The notes below the pieces were generated by a model. That model searched no databases and was not told where the DNA came from. It worked only from the letters and a program-made list of their open reading frames with translations. The position numbers and the translations under genes are program-made. From contig NZ_JAJUIS010000003.1 of NCBI RefSeq assembly GCF_029267515.1, positions 62,001 through 126,000 of the forward strand: 64,000 nt of DNA, in the 5' to 3' direction. Positions 26,794 to 35,624 of the stretch are shown in pieces (position 1 is the first letter of the stretch; each line of letters begins with the position of its first letter). Origin of the DNA: Seleniivibrio woodruffii (GTDB taxonomy: Bacteria; Chrysiogenota; Deferribacteres; Deferribacterales; Geovibrionaceae).

Positions 26794-27565
26794 CTGTGCC
26801 TTTAAGGTAGTCCGCGCACCTTCCAGCTATCAGAACCCTGTCGTAATCCAGTGTGCAGAAGAGCAGTCCGCCGCGTTTTGAAACCTGTCTTGCCGTGAGC
26901 AGTTTTTTGTTCAGTTTCTCTGTCCAGTAAGGCGTGAGAAGGCAATGGGCGGAACCTGTAACGGGGTCTTCATCTATTCCGATATTCGGCGCAAAGAATC
27001 TGCTTACGAAATCGCATGACGAACCTTTCGCTGTCACTATAACGCCTCTGAGTGAAAGTTTTTTCAGGGCTGCGAAATCCGGTTTCATCTCAACAATATC
27101 CTGTTCGTTTTCAAACACAGCCATGTAGTCTGCTGACGCATATACCTCTGCCGGTTTAAAGCCGAGCGCTTCCGCAAGTTCTTCCGGCTCCCCGCATGGT
27201 TCGTAGAGGGAAACGGGGAAGTCCAGTTCCAGTATGTCCCCTTTGTTCTTAACCCGCAATGCGCCGCTTTTGGACTGAAATTCCAGAATCTGCCCCGTAA
27301 AGCCTTCGTGGTGAAACATGACGTGTGCGGAGGCGAGTGTCGCATGTCCGCAGAGATCGACCTCCGTTTCCGGTGTGAACCAGCGGATGTGCAGTCTGCC
27401 TTCGCGGGTGAAGATGAATGCAGTTTCGGAGAGGTTGTTTTCTGCGGCTATCTTCTGCATCGTTTCGTCCGGCAGTTCTGCCGCAAGGGGACAGACCCCA
27501 GCCGGGTTTCCGCCGAATACGTTTCCAGTGAATGAATCTACCTGATAAAACCTGATTTCCGCCAT
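26777..27565 (-). CDS. PhzF-family isomerase/epimerase
   Basis: A 262-residue protein of the PhzF family, which share the two-lobed diaminopimelate-epimerase fold. Typical pieces are FYQVDSFTGNVFGGNPAGVC, NLSETAFIF, RWFTPETEVDLCGHATLA and EDPVTGSAHC with the catalytic Glu of the family in the NLSET-containing segment (E of SETAF). Housekeeping members act on small amino- or keto-acids, and their substrates are mostly unknown; phenazine synthesis is not implied. ATG at 27565 (with AGAGG upstream) is preferred over one 33 bases earlier. It is convergent with, and overlaps, the K2 kinase. Confidence 0.92.
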   Translation of the reverse strand: MAEIRFYQVDSFTGNVFGGNPAGVCPLAAELPDETMQKIAAENNLSETAFIFTREGRLHIRWFTPETEVDLCGHATLASAHVMFHHEGFTGQILEFQSKSGALRVKNKGDILELDFPVSLYEPCGEPEELAEALGFKPAEVYASADYMAVFENEQDIVEMKPDFAALKKLSLRGVIVTAKGSSCDFVSRFFAPNIGIDEDPVTGSAHCLLTPYWTEKLNKKLLTARQVSKRGGLLFCTLDYDRVLIAGRCADYLKGTVTLPD

Positions 27566-27599
27566 TTTTTTAACCTCTGGTATGCCAAAATCCTCCAAA

Positions 27600-27620
27600 C
27601 CTCCCTTTAAGAAAGGGAGG
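27600..27620 (-). terminator. Hairpin behind the quinone oxidoreductase gene
   Basis: A perfect 9-bp stem (cctcccttt / aaagggagg) with a 3-base loop. On the minus strand it is followed by only a few T, so termination may be partial. Confidence 0.5.
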
Positions 27621-27641
27621 CTTAAAGAGGATCAACATTAA

Positions 27642-28634
27642 TTATATATTTTGTATTTTAAGAACTATTTTGCCGAAATGTGCGTCGGCTTCCATCATTT
27701 TGTGCGCCTCTACGACCTGTTCGATGGGGAACACGGCTGATACGATGGGCACGATGGTTCTGTCTGCAAATTTGGGCAGGGCTGTTTTTGTGAACTCTGC
27801 CACTATCTCACCTTTCATAGGCACGGGACGGCTTCTGAGAACAGAGCCGATTATCTGCTGACGTTTAACCATCATCAGCGCAAGGTTAAGCTCCGCCTTG
27901 ATGCCGCTGATAACGCCTATGATGACCAGTCTGCCCGCATAGCCCAGCGAGTCCATGTTGGGTTTAAGATACTTCGCGCCCACATGGTCAAGTATCACGT
28001 CAACGCCTTTTTTCTTTGTAAATTCTTTGACGGCTTCGGAAAAATCAGGTGTGGCAGTATAGTCTATCACAAGAGCCGCGCCGAGTTTCTTCACATCTTC
28101 CATCTTGGAGGGAGCCGCTGTGATTATGTATTTTGAATCGGGTGCCAGAGCGTTCGTAAGCTGTATTGCGGCAGTGTTGACGCCGCCTCCGCCTCCGTGG
28201 AAAATAGCTGTTTCGCCGTTTTTCAGCCCGCCAATCATGAAGACGTTTGAAAACGCAGTGATGTATGATTCACAGACACATGCAGCCTCTTCGTATGACA
28301 TGGAATCGTGGATAGGCATGAGGTGACACGCGTATGCAACCGCATATTCGGCATATCCGCCGCCTCCCACAAGAGTCATGACCCTGTCGCCCTTTTTCCA
28401 GCCTTTAACATCCGCGCCGAGTTCTTCTATTATCCCGGCAACTTCAAGTCCGAGAATCTCGGAATCGCCTGCCGGGGGCGGATATTTGCCTTCGCGCTGA
28501 ACAAGGTCGGGTCTGTTGATGGATGATGCCGCAACCTTTATCAGAACCTGATCCGCGGCTGGTGCGGGTTTTTCCGCTTCGCCTACGTACATGTTCTCCG
28601 CCGGTCCGAACTCTTTAAGAAGGACTGCCTTCAT
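27642..28634 (-). CDS. NAD(P)H:quinone oxidoreductase, PIG3 type (MDR family)
   Basis: A 330-residue zinc-independent member of the medium-chain dehydrogenase family. MKAVLLKEFG and INRPDLVQREGKYPPP mark the quinone oxidoreductase (PIG3/TP53I3) subgroup; the nucleotide-binding loop is HGGGGGVNTAAIQL, followed by GVDVILDHVGAKYL. Structural and catalytic zinc cysteines of alcohol dehydrogenases are missing, as expected. GGAGG precedes ATG 28634 at proper spacing; the ATG twelve bases earlier has none. It probably reduces quinones or enals in the cytoplasm. Single gene, divergent from the ABC importer operon. Confidence 0.92.
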   Translation of the reverse strand: MKAVLLKEFGPAENMYVGEAEKPAPAADQVLIKVAASSINRPDLVQREGKYPPPAGDSEILGLEVAGIIEELGADVKGWKKGDRVMTLVGGGGYAEYAVAYACHLMPIHDSMSYEEAACVCESYITAFSNVFMIGGLKNGETAIFHGGGGGVNTAAIQLTNALAPDSKYIITAAPSKMEDVKKLGAALVIDYTATPDFSEAVKEFTKKKGVDVILDHVGAKYLKPNMDSLGYAGRLVIIGVISGIKAELNLALMMVKRQQIIGSVLRSRPVPMKGEIVAEFTKTALPKFADRTIVPIVSAVFPIEQVVEAHKMMEADAHFGKIVLKIQNI

Positions 28635-28749
28635 GTTTACCTCCAATATATTATTGAACTAATAGTAAAATAAGCTGTTTAATGCAGCTTTAGTTTGGCA
28701 CAAAAAACCTGTTTTGAAAATATGAAAAAAACCGCCCCGCTACTTAACA

Positions 28750-28795
28750 CTTGAAATTTGCGTTCAAGAGTTTAAAATCGCCTTTTCCGTATAAT
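28750..28795 (+). promoter_or_regulatory. Control region of the ABC importer operon
   Basis: A perfect TATAAT (28790-28795) stands 15 bases before the ATG. An inverted repeat CTTGAA-N7-TTCAAG (28750-28768) lies where the -35 box would be, which itself is poor, so an activator or repressor site is plausible. Further up, aagctg/cagctt (28672-28690) forms another small hairpin. Confidence 0.4.
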
Positions 28796-28809
28796 TAAAA
28801 GGTGAGTTT

Positions 28810-29775
28810 ATGAAAAAAATAATAGCGTTTCTGCTTTCGCTGGCGTGCTTTTCGGCATATGCGGCGGGCACCCCGAAACAGATAGGAATTTCCCAGATAG
28901 TTGCACATCCCGCTCTTGACCTTGTACAGAAAGGTATCATCGACGGCGTGGAGAAGTGCGGGCTTAAAAACGGCAAAGACGTCGTTTTCGACGTTCAGCT
29001 TGCGAACGGAAACATGGTGACTGCGGGTCAGATAGCCGACAAATTCATCGGTGCGAAAAAAGATCTTGTAATAGGCATAGCCACGCCCACAGCACTCGCC
29101 CTTGCAGGTGCGTATATGAAGGGTTCGCCCAAAACGCCTGTGATATTCTCTGCCGTGACAGATCCTGTTGGCGCAAAGCTGGTCAGGAATATCAAAAAAC
29201 CGGGCGGGAGCATCACAGGAGTGAGTGACCTTCTCCCCATTGATACTCAGTTTCAGCTTATCTTCGATATGGGGGTTAAACCCAAGGCTGTCGGTATAAT
29301 CTATAACGCCGGCGAGCAGAACAGCCGTTCACAGCTTGAACTGGCAAAAAAAGCAGCTGCAGTGCGCAAAGTTAAGCTGGTTGAACGCGCCATTGCAAGC
29401 TCTGCGGACGTTGCCGCCGCAGCGAACGGACTCATTGGGCAGGTGGGCGCTATATTCATCACAACAGACAACACTGTCGTATCCGCTCTTGAATCTGTAT
29501 TGAAGGTTGCCGACGCGAACAGGGTTCCGGTATTCATGTCCGATACTGATTCCGTTAAAAGGGGCGCTCTTGCCGCCAGAGGATTCGATTACTATAAACA
29601 CGGTGTCCAGACAGGCGCTATGGTATGCAGGGTTCTGAAAGGAGCGAAGCCTGCGGATACGCCTGTTGAGTTTCAAAAGGAACTGCAGCTTGTGATCAAC
29701 GCTAAAACCGCGGCGAAAATAGGATTCAAGGTTCCCGCCGCGATGCTTAAAAACGCTGACGAAGTTATAAAATAA
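28810..29775 (+). CDS. ABC transporter substrate-binding protein (ABC_sub_bind/TrpX type)
   Basis: A 321-residue periplasmic binding protein with a signal peptide (MKKIIAFLLSLACFSAYA). The type I binding-protein fold shows QIGISQIVAHPALDLVQKGI, GIATPTALALAG, TPVIFSAVTDPVGAKLV and ITGVSDLLPID, all typical of the ABC_sub_bind family whose characterised streptococcal member TrpX binds tryptophan. Ligand here is therefore likely an aromatic amino acid or a related small molecule, but this is inference. Its stop and the permease start share the sequence TAATG, and permease and ATPase also overlap, so the three genes form one operon. Confidence 0.92.
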   Translation: MKKIIAFLLSLACFSAYAAGTPKQIGISQIVAHPALDLVQKGIIDGVEKCGLKNGKDVVFDVQLANGNMVTAGQIADKFIGAKKDLVIGIATPTALALAGAYMKGSPKTPVIFSAVTDPVGAKLVRNIKKPGGSITGVSDLLPIDTQFQLIFDMGVKPKAVGIIYNAGEQNSRSQLELAKKAAAVRKVKLVERAIASSADVAAAANGLIGQVGAIFITTDNTVVSALESVLKVADANRVPVFMSDTDSVKRGALAARGFDYYKHGVQTGAMVCRVLKGAKPADTPVEFQKELQLVINAKTAAKIGFKVPAAMLKNADEVIK

Positions 29776-30665
29776 TGACAGCATACGCATTACTGGGGGC
29801 CGTTGAGCACGGACTTATGTTCAGCCTCATGGCTCTCGGTGTTTTTCTTACATTCCGCGCTCTTGATTTCCCCGATCTTTCCGTGGACGGTTCGTTCCCT
29901 CTGGGTGCGGCTGTCTGCGCGGTCTGCATAACAAAAGGCGTAAACCCTTACGCCGCAGTTGCTGCCGCGGGTATCGCGGGAGCCTGCGCCGGATCCGTTA
30001 CGGCATTTCTCAACACAAAACTTAAAATATTGAACCTGCTGGCAGGTATCCTGACCATGATAGCTTCCTATTCGGTTATTCTGCGCATCATGGGGATGCC
30101 GAACCTGCCCCTTCTGGGTTATGACACTATATTCACCCCCATTGAAAGTCTCGGATTTGCGCCCCAGACGGCGGCGATAATCTTTTCCGGCTGTGCGGCG
30201 GCGCTCACGGCGCTGTTTCTTATCTGGTTTTTTCATACTGACATGGGGCTTGCACTACGCGCGACGGGGGACAATATGAAGATGGTGCGGGCACAGGGCA
30301 TAAGCACTGACAGGATGATATTCATAGGCGTTTCTGCCAGCAACGGTCTTGTTGCAGTCTGCGGAGGCATTGCCGCGCAGTCTCTCGGTTTTGCTGACGT
30401 CAACATGGGTATCGGTACCGTCGTTGCGGGGCTTGCATCGGTGATCGTGGGCGAGGCTCTCCTTTCAAGCCGAAGTGTTCTGCGGGCTGTTGCAGGTGTC
30501 ATCCTCGGCTCCATGATATACAGGCTGGCGATAGCCTATGCGCTGTCGTTCCAGATAGGTGAATTCCGTTTTTCACCCGGCGACCTGAACATGATAACCG
30601 CGGTGATAGTCATAGCGGCGCTCTCCTTTCCGGGGCTGCGCAGAAAGGTTGGTGTGGGAAGATGA
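29775..30665 (+). CDS. ABC transporter permease (TrpY/LivH-like)
   Basis: A 296-residue integral membrane protein with eight or more hydrophobic segments and the branched-chain amino-acid permease signature: VFLTFRALDFPDLSVDGSFP near the start and NMKMVRAQGISTDRMIFIG, which is the coupling loop that contacts the ATPase. It follows the binding protein by overlap and overlaps the ATPase start by four bases (ATGA). The single permease gene implies a homodimer in the membrane. Confidence 0.92.
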   Translation: MTAYALLGAVEHGLMFSLMALGVFLTFRALDFPDLSVDGSFPLGAAVCAVCITKGVNPYAAVAAAGIAGACAGSVTAFLNTKLKILNLLAGILTMIASYSVILRIMGMPNLPLLGYDTIFTPIESLGFAPQTAAIIFSGCAAALTALFLIWFFHTDMGLALRATGDNMKMVRAQGISTDRMIFIGVSASNGLVAVCGGIAAQSLGFADVNMGIGTVVAGLASVIVGEALLSSRSVLRAVAGVILGSMIYRLAIAYALSFQIGEFRFSPGDLNMITAVIVIAALSFPGLRRKVGVGR

Positions 30666-31456
30666 TTGAGCTTGTGAACGTACGCAAGGTGTTCAACCCG
30701 AAAACGGTGAACGAGAACGTCGCCATAAAGGGGCTGAACCTGAAAATAGATAAGGGCGAGTTTGTCGCTGTTATAGGCAGCAACGGAGCGGGCAAGTCCA
30801 CCATGCTTAACCTTATAGCGGGGATTCTTCAGCCGGACGGCGGACATATCCTAGCCGGCGGGAGGGACATAACCGCGCTTGCAGACCATTCGCGGGCATC
30901 TTTCATCGGTTCCGTTTTTCAGGATCCGCTTAGCGGAACGGCAAAGTCTCTCACCATTGAGGAGAATATGGCAATAGCCCTTAAAAGGGGGCGCGGCAGG
31001 TGGTTCAGAAAGGGGGTCAACAGGAAGAACAGGCAGTTTTTCGCGGAAAAGCTGGCTGCGCTTGGGCTTGGGCTTGAAAACAGGCTGAAGACCAATGCGG
31101 GGCTTCTGTCCGGCGGTCAGCGTCAGTGTCTCACTCTTCTGATGGCTGTAATGGCAAACCCAGAGATACTCCTTTTGGATGAGCATACGGCTGCGCTCGA
31201 CCCGAAAACAGCTGAGCTTGTGATGCGGCTCACTGCGAAACTTGTTGAGGAGATGAATCTCACCTGTCTGATGGTGACCCACAACATGAAACAGGCCATT
31301 GAGTACGGTTCCCGCATAATAATGATGCACGGCGGGGAAGTTGTTGTGGACGTGCGCGGGGCGGACAGACAGGGGCTGAAAGTTGCGGATCTGATGCACA
31401 TGTTTGAAAAGGTGCGCGGAGAGGGTCTGGAAGACGACAAGCTGCTGCTCTCTTAA
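30662..31456 (+). CDS. ABC transporter ATP-binding protein
   Basis: A 264-residue ATPase: Walker A IGSNGAGKSTML, Q-loop FQDPLSGTAKSL, signature LLSGGQRQCLTLLMAV, Walker B ILLLDEHTAALDP and the switch His in MVTHNM. It energises import by the preceding permease and binding protein. No terminator is obvious behind it; the next gene, a kinase, starts about 115 bases on with its own ribosome site, so read-through is possible. Confidence 0.94.
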   Translation: MIELVNVRKVFNPKTVNENVAIKGLNLKIDKGEFVAVIGSNGAGKSTMLNLIAGILQPDGGHILAGGRDITALADHSRASFIGSVFQDPLSGTAKSLTIEENMAIALKRGRGRWFRKGVNRKNRQFFAEKLAALGLGLENRLKTNAGLLSGGQRQCLTLLMAVMANPEILLLDEHTAALDPKTAELVMRLTAKLVEEMNLTCLMVTHNMKQAIEYGSRIIMMHGGEVVVDVRGADRQGLKVADLMHMFEKVRGEGLEDDKLLLS

Positions 31457-31571
31457 TCTGCGAACGGCAGTCCGATCCATTTTCAATCTTAATATTACAT
31501 TTCTTTGATAATAAAAGGCTCAGTCTGGACTATATTTATTATGGCGGCAAAACTCCGTTGTGAGGCATGTC

Positions 31572-33308
31572 ATGTCAGTTCAGAAACGCACCTTTATTTT
31601 TATCACGGCTATAATTATTCTCATCTGCGCGCTTTACACAGGGCTTCTGGAGTATGAGGGAGCGAAGCAGGCGGCAAAAGCGGCAAGAGAGAAAAAAGAT
31701 GTTATTACAGGACTTTATATTGATTTCCCTATCCGGATAGACAAGCTGCTCAGCCAGAAAACGCGGGAGATTGCATCGGACGGAGAGGTTGTTGAGGCTT
31801 TGAAAGCGGCGGATCGAAAGGCGCTTGTGTCGGCGGCTTATAATCTTTATGAGCGGCTTGCCGACGAGTTCACCCGCGAAAAGGTCATAATGAATTTCAT
31901 CCTGCCCGACGGCACCGTCCTTTTGCGGATGTCTGCGCCAAAGGTTTACGGCGACGTTGTTAAAGGGAGGCGTGTTCTTTTTGATAAAGCCGTGGAAACG
32001 GGATTTTCCCAGTCGGGAACTGAGGAGGGCGCAAGCGGTATATTCATCCGCAACATCCTGCCTATCTATTCCGGCGGTGTCTGCATAGGCTATGCGGAGA
32101 CTGGAGTTACCCTTGATTTTCTTGTGAAGCGGATAAGCTCCACCATGCGTATGGACGGCGCTGTGCTTATATTCAGCCGCTTTGCCGATATGGTTTCCGA
32201 TATAACCGATTACACACGATTTTCAGACAGATACATGCTGTTCAGCACTGACGACGCACTTTTCCGTGTTATACTGCAAAATTTCTACGAAGACGGAGGC
32301 GGTGAGAAACATGAATCGTATATGAATAAACGGTATCATGTAATAAACGGCATAGACATCTCCGACGCCACTGGCACTGTAATAGGCGAGCTGGTCTTTC
32401 TTGCGGACGAAACGGGGCAGTATCACAAAATGATGCGGCACATCGTCATTTCCGCCCTCATCGGTGTTTTCATAATCCTCATTTCAGTTCTTGTCATGAA
32501 GCGTAACTTTATAGACCTGATAGGCGACCTTGAATACAGGCACAACAAGATAGAGCAGCAACTCAAAGATTACAGCAAAAATCTTGAATCACAGATGGAT
32601 ACGGCACTGGAAAAGCTGGCGGAAACAGAGCAGACCATACAGAACCGGAAAAAGATGTCCGATATTGAGCGTATCACCGACGCAATGTCTCACAAACTGG
32701 CGAAGCCGCTTGCGGAGATAAAGAACAGCGTACAGAAAACTGAAAACACAGCCGCAACGGAACAGCAGCTTGGGCTTATAGCCGAGATGGAGCAGTATCT
32801 TGACGAGGTTAACAGCTATTTCCGCAGATATGACGGTAAAGAGGTTTTCGACGTTTCCGAAGAGATACAGGCGCTTCTCTACATAATGCGCAGCCACCTG
32901 AAACAGAACGGCATCACGGTGGTTTTTACGGAAGAGGAGGGGATGGGAACGGAAGTGTTCGGTTACAGGGGCGAGTTTAAGCAGGCGCTGATGAATATCA
33001 TATCAAATTCGGCGGATGCTCTGAAATCTAAGCATCACAATACACATGGCTTTGAACCGTCAGTTCGCATAAATGCAGAGACGGACGGAGGCAGCGTGCG
33101 GGTGGTTGTAACGGATAACGGCGGCGGTATAGAGAATATCGGGCGCATATTCGATTCGGGATACACCACAAAGGGCAACGGGCACGCCGGACTCGGACTG
33201 TTCATCGCGAAAAATATAATTGAAAAACATATGAACGGGCGGATATACGCCCACAACACGGAAGACGGCGCGTCTTTCGTCATCCTTGTTCCCGTTTTCC
33301 AGTCCTGA
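31572..33308 (+). CDS. Membrane sensor histidine kinase without Cys insert (K5)
   Basis: About 578 residues: membrane helix (FIFITAIIILICALYTGLL), periplasmic sensor of about 260 residues with FILPDGTVLLRMSAPKVYGD and NILPIYSGGVCIGYAETGV, resembling the dCache_3-type ligand domains, second helix (HIVISALIGVFIILISVLVM), coiled coil, phosphoacceptor DAMSHKLAKPLAEIKN, then a GHKL ATPase with LMNIISNSADAL and GYTTKGNGHAGLGLFIAKN. The region before the N-box has no cysteine, unlike four other kinases here. ATG 31572 with GAGG six bases upstream is preferred over GTG 31560. It may respond to the ligand of the upstream importer, but no regulator is adjacent. Confidence 0.9.
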   Translation: MSVQKRTFIFITAIIILICALYTGLLEYEGAKQAAKAAREKKDVITGLYIDFPIRIDKLLSQKTREIASDGEVVEALKAADRKALVSAAYNLYERLADEFTREKVIMNFILPDGTVLLRMSAPKVYGDVVKGRRVLFDKAVETGFSQSGTEEGASGIFIRNILPIYSGGVCIGYAETGVTLDFLVKRISSTMRMDGAVLIFSRFADMVSDITDYTRFSDRYMLFSTDDALFRVILQNFYEDGGGEKHESYMNKRYHVINGIDISDATGTVIGELVFLADETGQYHKMMRHIVISALIGVFIILISVLVMKRNFIDLIGDLEYRHNKIEQQLKDYSKNLESQMDTALEKLAETEQTIQNRKKMSDIERITDAMSHKLAKPLAEIKNSVQKTENTAATEQQLGLIAEMEQYLDEVNSYFRRYDGKEVFDVSEEIQALLYIMRSHLKQNGITVVFTEEEGMGTEVFGYRGEFKQALMNIISNSADALKSKHHNTHGFEPSVRINAETDGGSVRVVVTDNGGGIENIGRIFDSGYTTKGNGHAGLGLFIAKNIIEKHMNGRIYAHNTEDGASFVILVPVFQS

Positions 33309-33370
33309 CCCTTGACATTGCGGCAGGATGTGCAATCATATGAAAAATTATATATTGCACGGAGGCTGGA

Positions 33371-33988
33371 ATGACCGAAAGGTTTGACAGGGGAGCGAAA
33401 AACTGGGATGAGAAACCGCGCAGGATAAAGCTGGCAAAAAGCGTCTGCGAGAGCATACGGACGCGGATAAACATAAAAGAGGGCAGCAGGATAACCGATT
33501 TCGGCACAGGAACGGGGCTTATTCTGCTGGGTCTTTCCGACGTTGCCGGAAAACTCACTGGACTTGATTTTTCCCGTGGGATGCTGGACGTTCTGGAGGA
33601 GAAGGCAAAGACAGCGGGAATAGAGATACACACCCGCGTGTTTGATATTGAGACAGACGAGTTTGAGCCTGATGGCGCGGACATTATCACTTCAAGCATG
33701 GTCACACATCACCTGAAACATCCTGAGAAACTTTTTGAAAAGGCTTACAGAGGTCTTGCTGCGGGAGGATATCTCTGCGTAAGCGACCTTTACGAAGAGG
33801 ACGGAGGATTTCACGACGACCCAGGCGGAGACGTGCACCACCACGGATTCAGCACTGAACTTGTACGCAGTCTTTTTGAAAAAGCTGGTTTTAAAGATAT
33901 AACCGTTGAGAAGGCGGCGGAGGTTGAAAAGGTGAGAGGCGGCGTTGTCACCGCCTATCCGGTATTTTTAGCAACAGGGATTAAATAA
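33371..33988 (+). CDS. SAM-dependent methyltransferase (class I)
   Basis: A 205-residue class I methyltransferase. The SAM site motif I reads ITDFGTGTGLILLGL, motif II region LTGLDFSRGMLDVLEEKA, and DIITSSMVTHHLKHPEKLF follows. The N-terminus FDRGAKNWDEKPRR resembles those of small UbiE/SmtA-like enzymes. The acceptor cannot be inferred. GGAGG precedes the ATG. Its last eight bases overlap the convergent yhhQ. Confidence 0.88.
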   Translation: MTERFDRGAKNWDEKPRRIKLAKSVCESIRTRINIKEGSRITDFGTGTGLILLGLSDVAGKLTGLDFSRGMLDVLEEKAKTAGIEIHTRVFDIETDEFEPDGADIITSSMVTHHLKHPEKLFEKAYRGLAAGGYLCVSDLYEEDGGFHDDPGGDVHHHGFSTELVRSLFEKAGFKDITVEKAAEVEKVRGGVVTAYPVFLATGIK

Positions 33989-34613
33989 CTTCCTCTGCGG
34001 TCTGTGTATGTTTTTTGTCTCTGAGCAGATGTACCAGAAGATAAACAACAGGCGTATCCAGAAGTGCTATCACAAGTTTTATTGCCCATTGACCGAGAAT
34101 CAGGGGTATCACAGGCATCTGTCCGTAAAACGCGATGGTTATGAATATCACCGAATCAAGAAGCTGTGACATTGCCGTGGAGACGTTGTTTCTTATCCAG
34201 AGATGCTTGTCTCCGGTTTTGGTTTTTATGAAATGGAACAGCCATACGTCGTGATACTGGCTGATTAGATATGCTGTCAGGGACGCAACGATGATTCTGG
34301 ACGAAGACGAAAGCACGGATGAATAAGCCTCCTGATTCTGCCAGAAGGGCGCGGAGGGAAGCGCAACCGATATCTGGATGAGCACGGCAACCACAGCAAG
34401 GCTGACGAATCCGCCGGCAACTATGTTGTTAGCCGTTTTTCTTCCCCATATCTCCGTTATGGTGTCGGAAATTATAAATGTTATTGAATATGCGAGTATA
34501 CCCGCCGGTACCACAACTCCCGCTATTGTGATTATCTTGCTGGCGAGAACCGAGGCTATCGTCAGCGATGAAATAAATACTGCCGCGAGAACGGCAAGAC
34601 TTCTGTCGTTCAT
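33981..34613 (-). CDS. yhhQ: Queuosine precursor transporter
   Basis: A 210-residue integral membrane protein of the YhhQ/QPTR (vitamin uptake-like) family, with about six hydrophobic helices and the conserved ITFIISDTITEIWGRKTA and QLLDSVIFITIAF segments. Family members import queuosine precursors such as preQ0 or preQ1. The use of such a precursor fits with tgt and queA 14-16 kb downstream in the same window. GAGG precedes the ATG. Overlaps the methyltransferase gene tail to tail. Confidence 0.9.
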   Translation of the reverse strand: MNDRSLAVLAAVFISSLTIASVLASKIITIAGVVVPAGILAYSITFIISDTITEIWGRKTANNIVAGGFVSLAVVAVLIQISVALPSAPFWQNQEAYSSVLSSSSRIIVASLTAYLISQYHDVWLFHFIKTKTGDKHLWIRNNVSTAMSQLLDSVIFITIAFYGQMPVIPLILGQWAIKLVIALLDTPVVYLLVHLLRDKKHTQTAEEVI

Positions 34614-34689
34614 TTTTTCCTCTTTTTGGTGTATAAATGCGGAATATAACCCTATGCGGGTTAAAAATCCAGATAAAAGTGAGGTCGAT

Positions 34690-35166
34690 ATGCGTTACTG
34701 GCTTATGAAATCTGAACCCGGATGCTTTTCCATAGACGACCTGAAGGCGCTGCCAGAAAGCACAAGCCCATGGGACGGCGTGAGAAACTATCAGGCGCGC
34801 AATTTCATGCGGGACGATATGAAGGTTGGCGACAGGGTGCTTTTTTATCACTCAAACTGCGACGAGCCCGGTGTTGCCGGTGTTGCTGAGATTGCGAGCG
34901 AACCCTATGCTGATTTTACTGCGTTCGACCCCGCGAACAGACACTACGACCCGAAATCCGTGCCGGAAAAGCCTGTCTGGATGATGGTTGACGTGAAATT
35001 CATCGATAAATTCGACAGGGTGGTCTCTCTGAAAGAGATAAAGGCGGACGACAGACTTTCCGGTATGGAGCTTGTGAAAAAAGGTTCAAGACTGTCTGTG
35101 CAGCCCGTGTCTGAAAAGGAATACGGTACAATTCTGAGAATGGCAGGATATAATGAGAAAAATTAA
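34690..35166 (+). CDS. EVE domain protein
   Basis: A 158-residue protein of the EVE (PUA-like) family: MRYWLMKSEPGCFSIDDL, SPWDGVRNYQARNFMRDDMKVGD, VLFYHSNCDEPGVAGVAEI. EVE domains bind modified bases in DNA or RNA, and in bacteria occur both in housekeeping and in defence settings; no restriction gene is nearby, so a general role is more likely. GAGG in front of ATG 34690 fixes the start. The stop overlaps the following gene by 14 bases, and that gene overlaps or abuts ybaK, giving a three-gene unit. Confidence 0.93.
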   Translation: MRYWLMKSEPGCFSIDDLKALPESTSPWDGVRNYQARNFMRDDMKVGDRVLFYHSNCDEPGVAGVAEIASEPYADFTAFDPANRHYDPKSVPEKPVWMMVDVKFIDKFDRVVSLKEIKADDRLSGMELVKKGSRLSVQPVSEKEYGTILRMAGYNEKN

Positions 35167-35623
35167 CAAAAAGGTCCCCGAGGGGGAAGCGATCGGGTTT
35201 CTTAAAAGAGGACAGGTGGTTTATCTTGCGCTGGCGGACGGGAACACTCCTTATTGCGTACCCATGAGCTACGGATATAAGGACGGTGCGCTCTATATGC
35301 ACTGCGCACACGAAGGGCGCAAGATTGACATGATAAATAAAAATCCGCTTACGGCGTTCACTGTGGTTGCCGACAGCGAACTGATAAAAAAAGAGACATC
35401 GTGCGGCTGGACGATTCATTTTGAAAGCGTTATGGGCGAGGGCAGGATAGAGATACTCAATGGCGATGCGGAGAAACGCGCCGGACTGGATGCCATAATG
35501 GAACATTACGGCAGATTTGAAAACAGCTATCCCGACGAGATTCTGGGGAGAACCTGCGTACTGAAACTCACAATAAACAGTTATACAGGCAAGAAATCTC
35601 CTGCGCCGTCAAAGGGTGTCTGA
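35153..35623 (+). CDS. Pyridoxamine 5'-phosphate oxidase-family flavoprotein
   Basis: A 156-residue split-barrel protein. Residues LALADGNTPYCVPMSYGYKDGALYMHCA and GRKIDMINKNPLTAFTVV match the nitroimidazole-resistance NimA-like branch of the family, which usually bind FMN, F420 or haem. GWTIHFESVMGEGRIEIL is the dimer-interface block. Substrate unknown. It overlaps the EVE gene, and its stop lies just ahead of the YbaK start, so the three are co-translated. Confidence 0.88.
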   Translation: MRKINKKVPEGEAIGFLKRGQVVYLALADGNTPYCVPMSYGYKDGALYMHCAHEGRKIDMINKNPLTAFTVVADSELIKKETSCGWTIHFESVMGEGRIEILNGDAEKRAGLDAIMEHYGRFENSYPDEILGRTCVLKLTINSYTGKKSPAPSKGV

Positions 35624-35624
35624 G

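Noticed and set aside
34378-34689. Long N-terminal extension of the EVE protein
   Set aside because: It would run antisense through yhhQ; ATG 34690 has its own GAGG and matches the family start.
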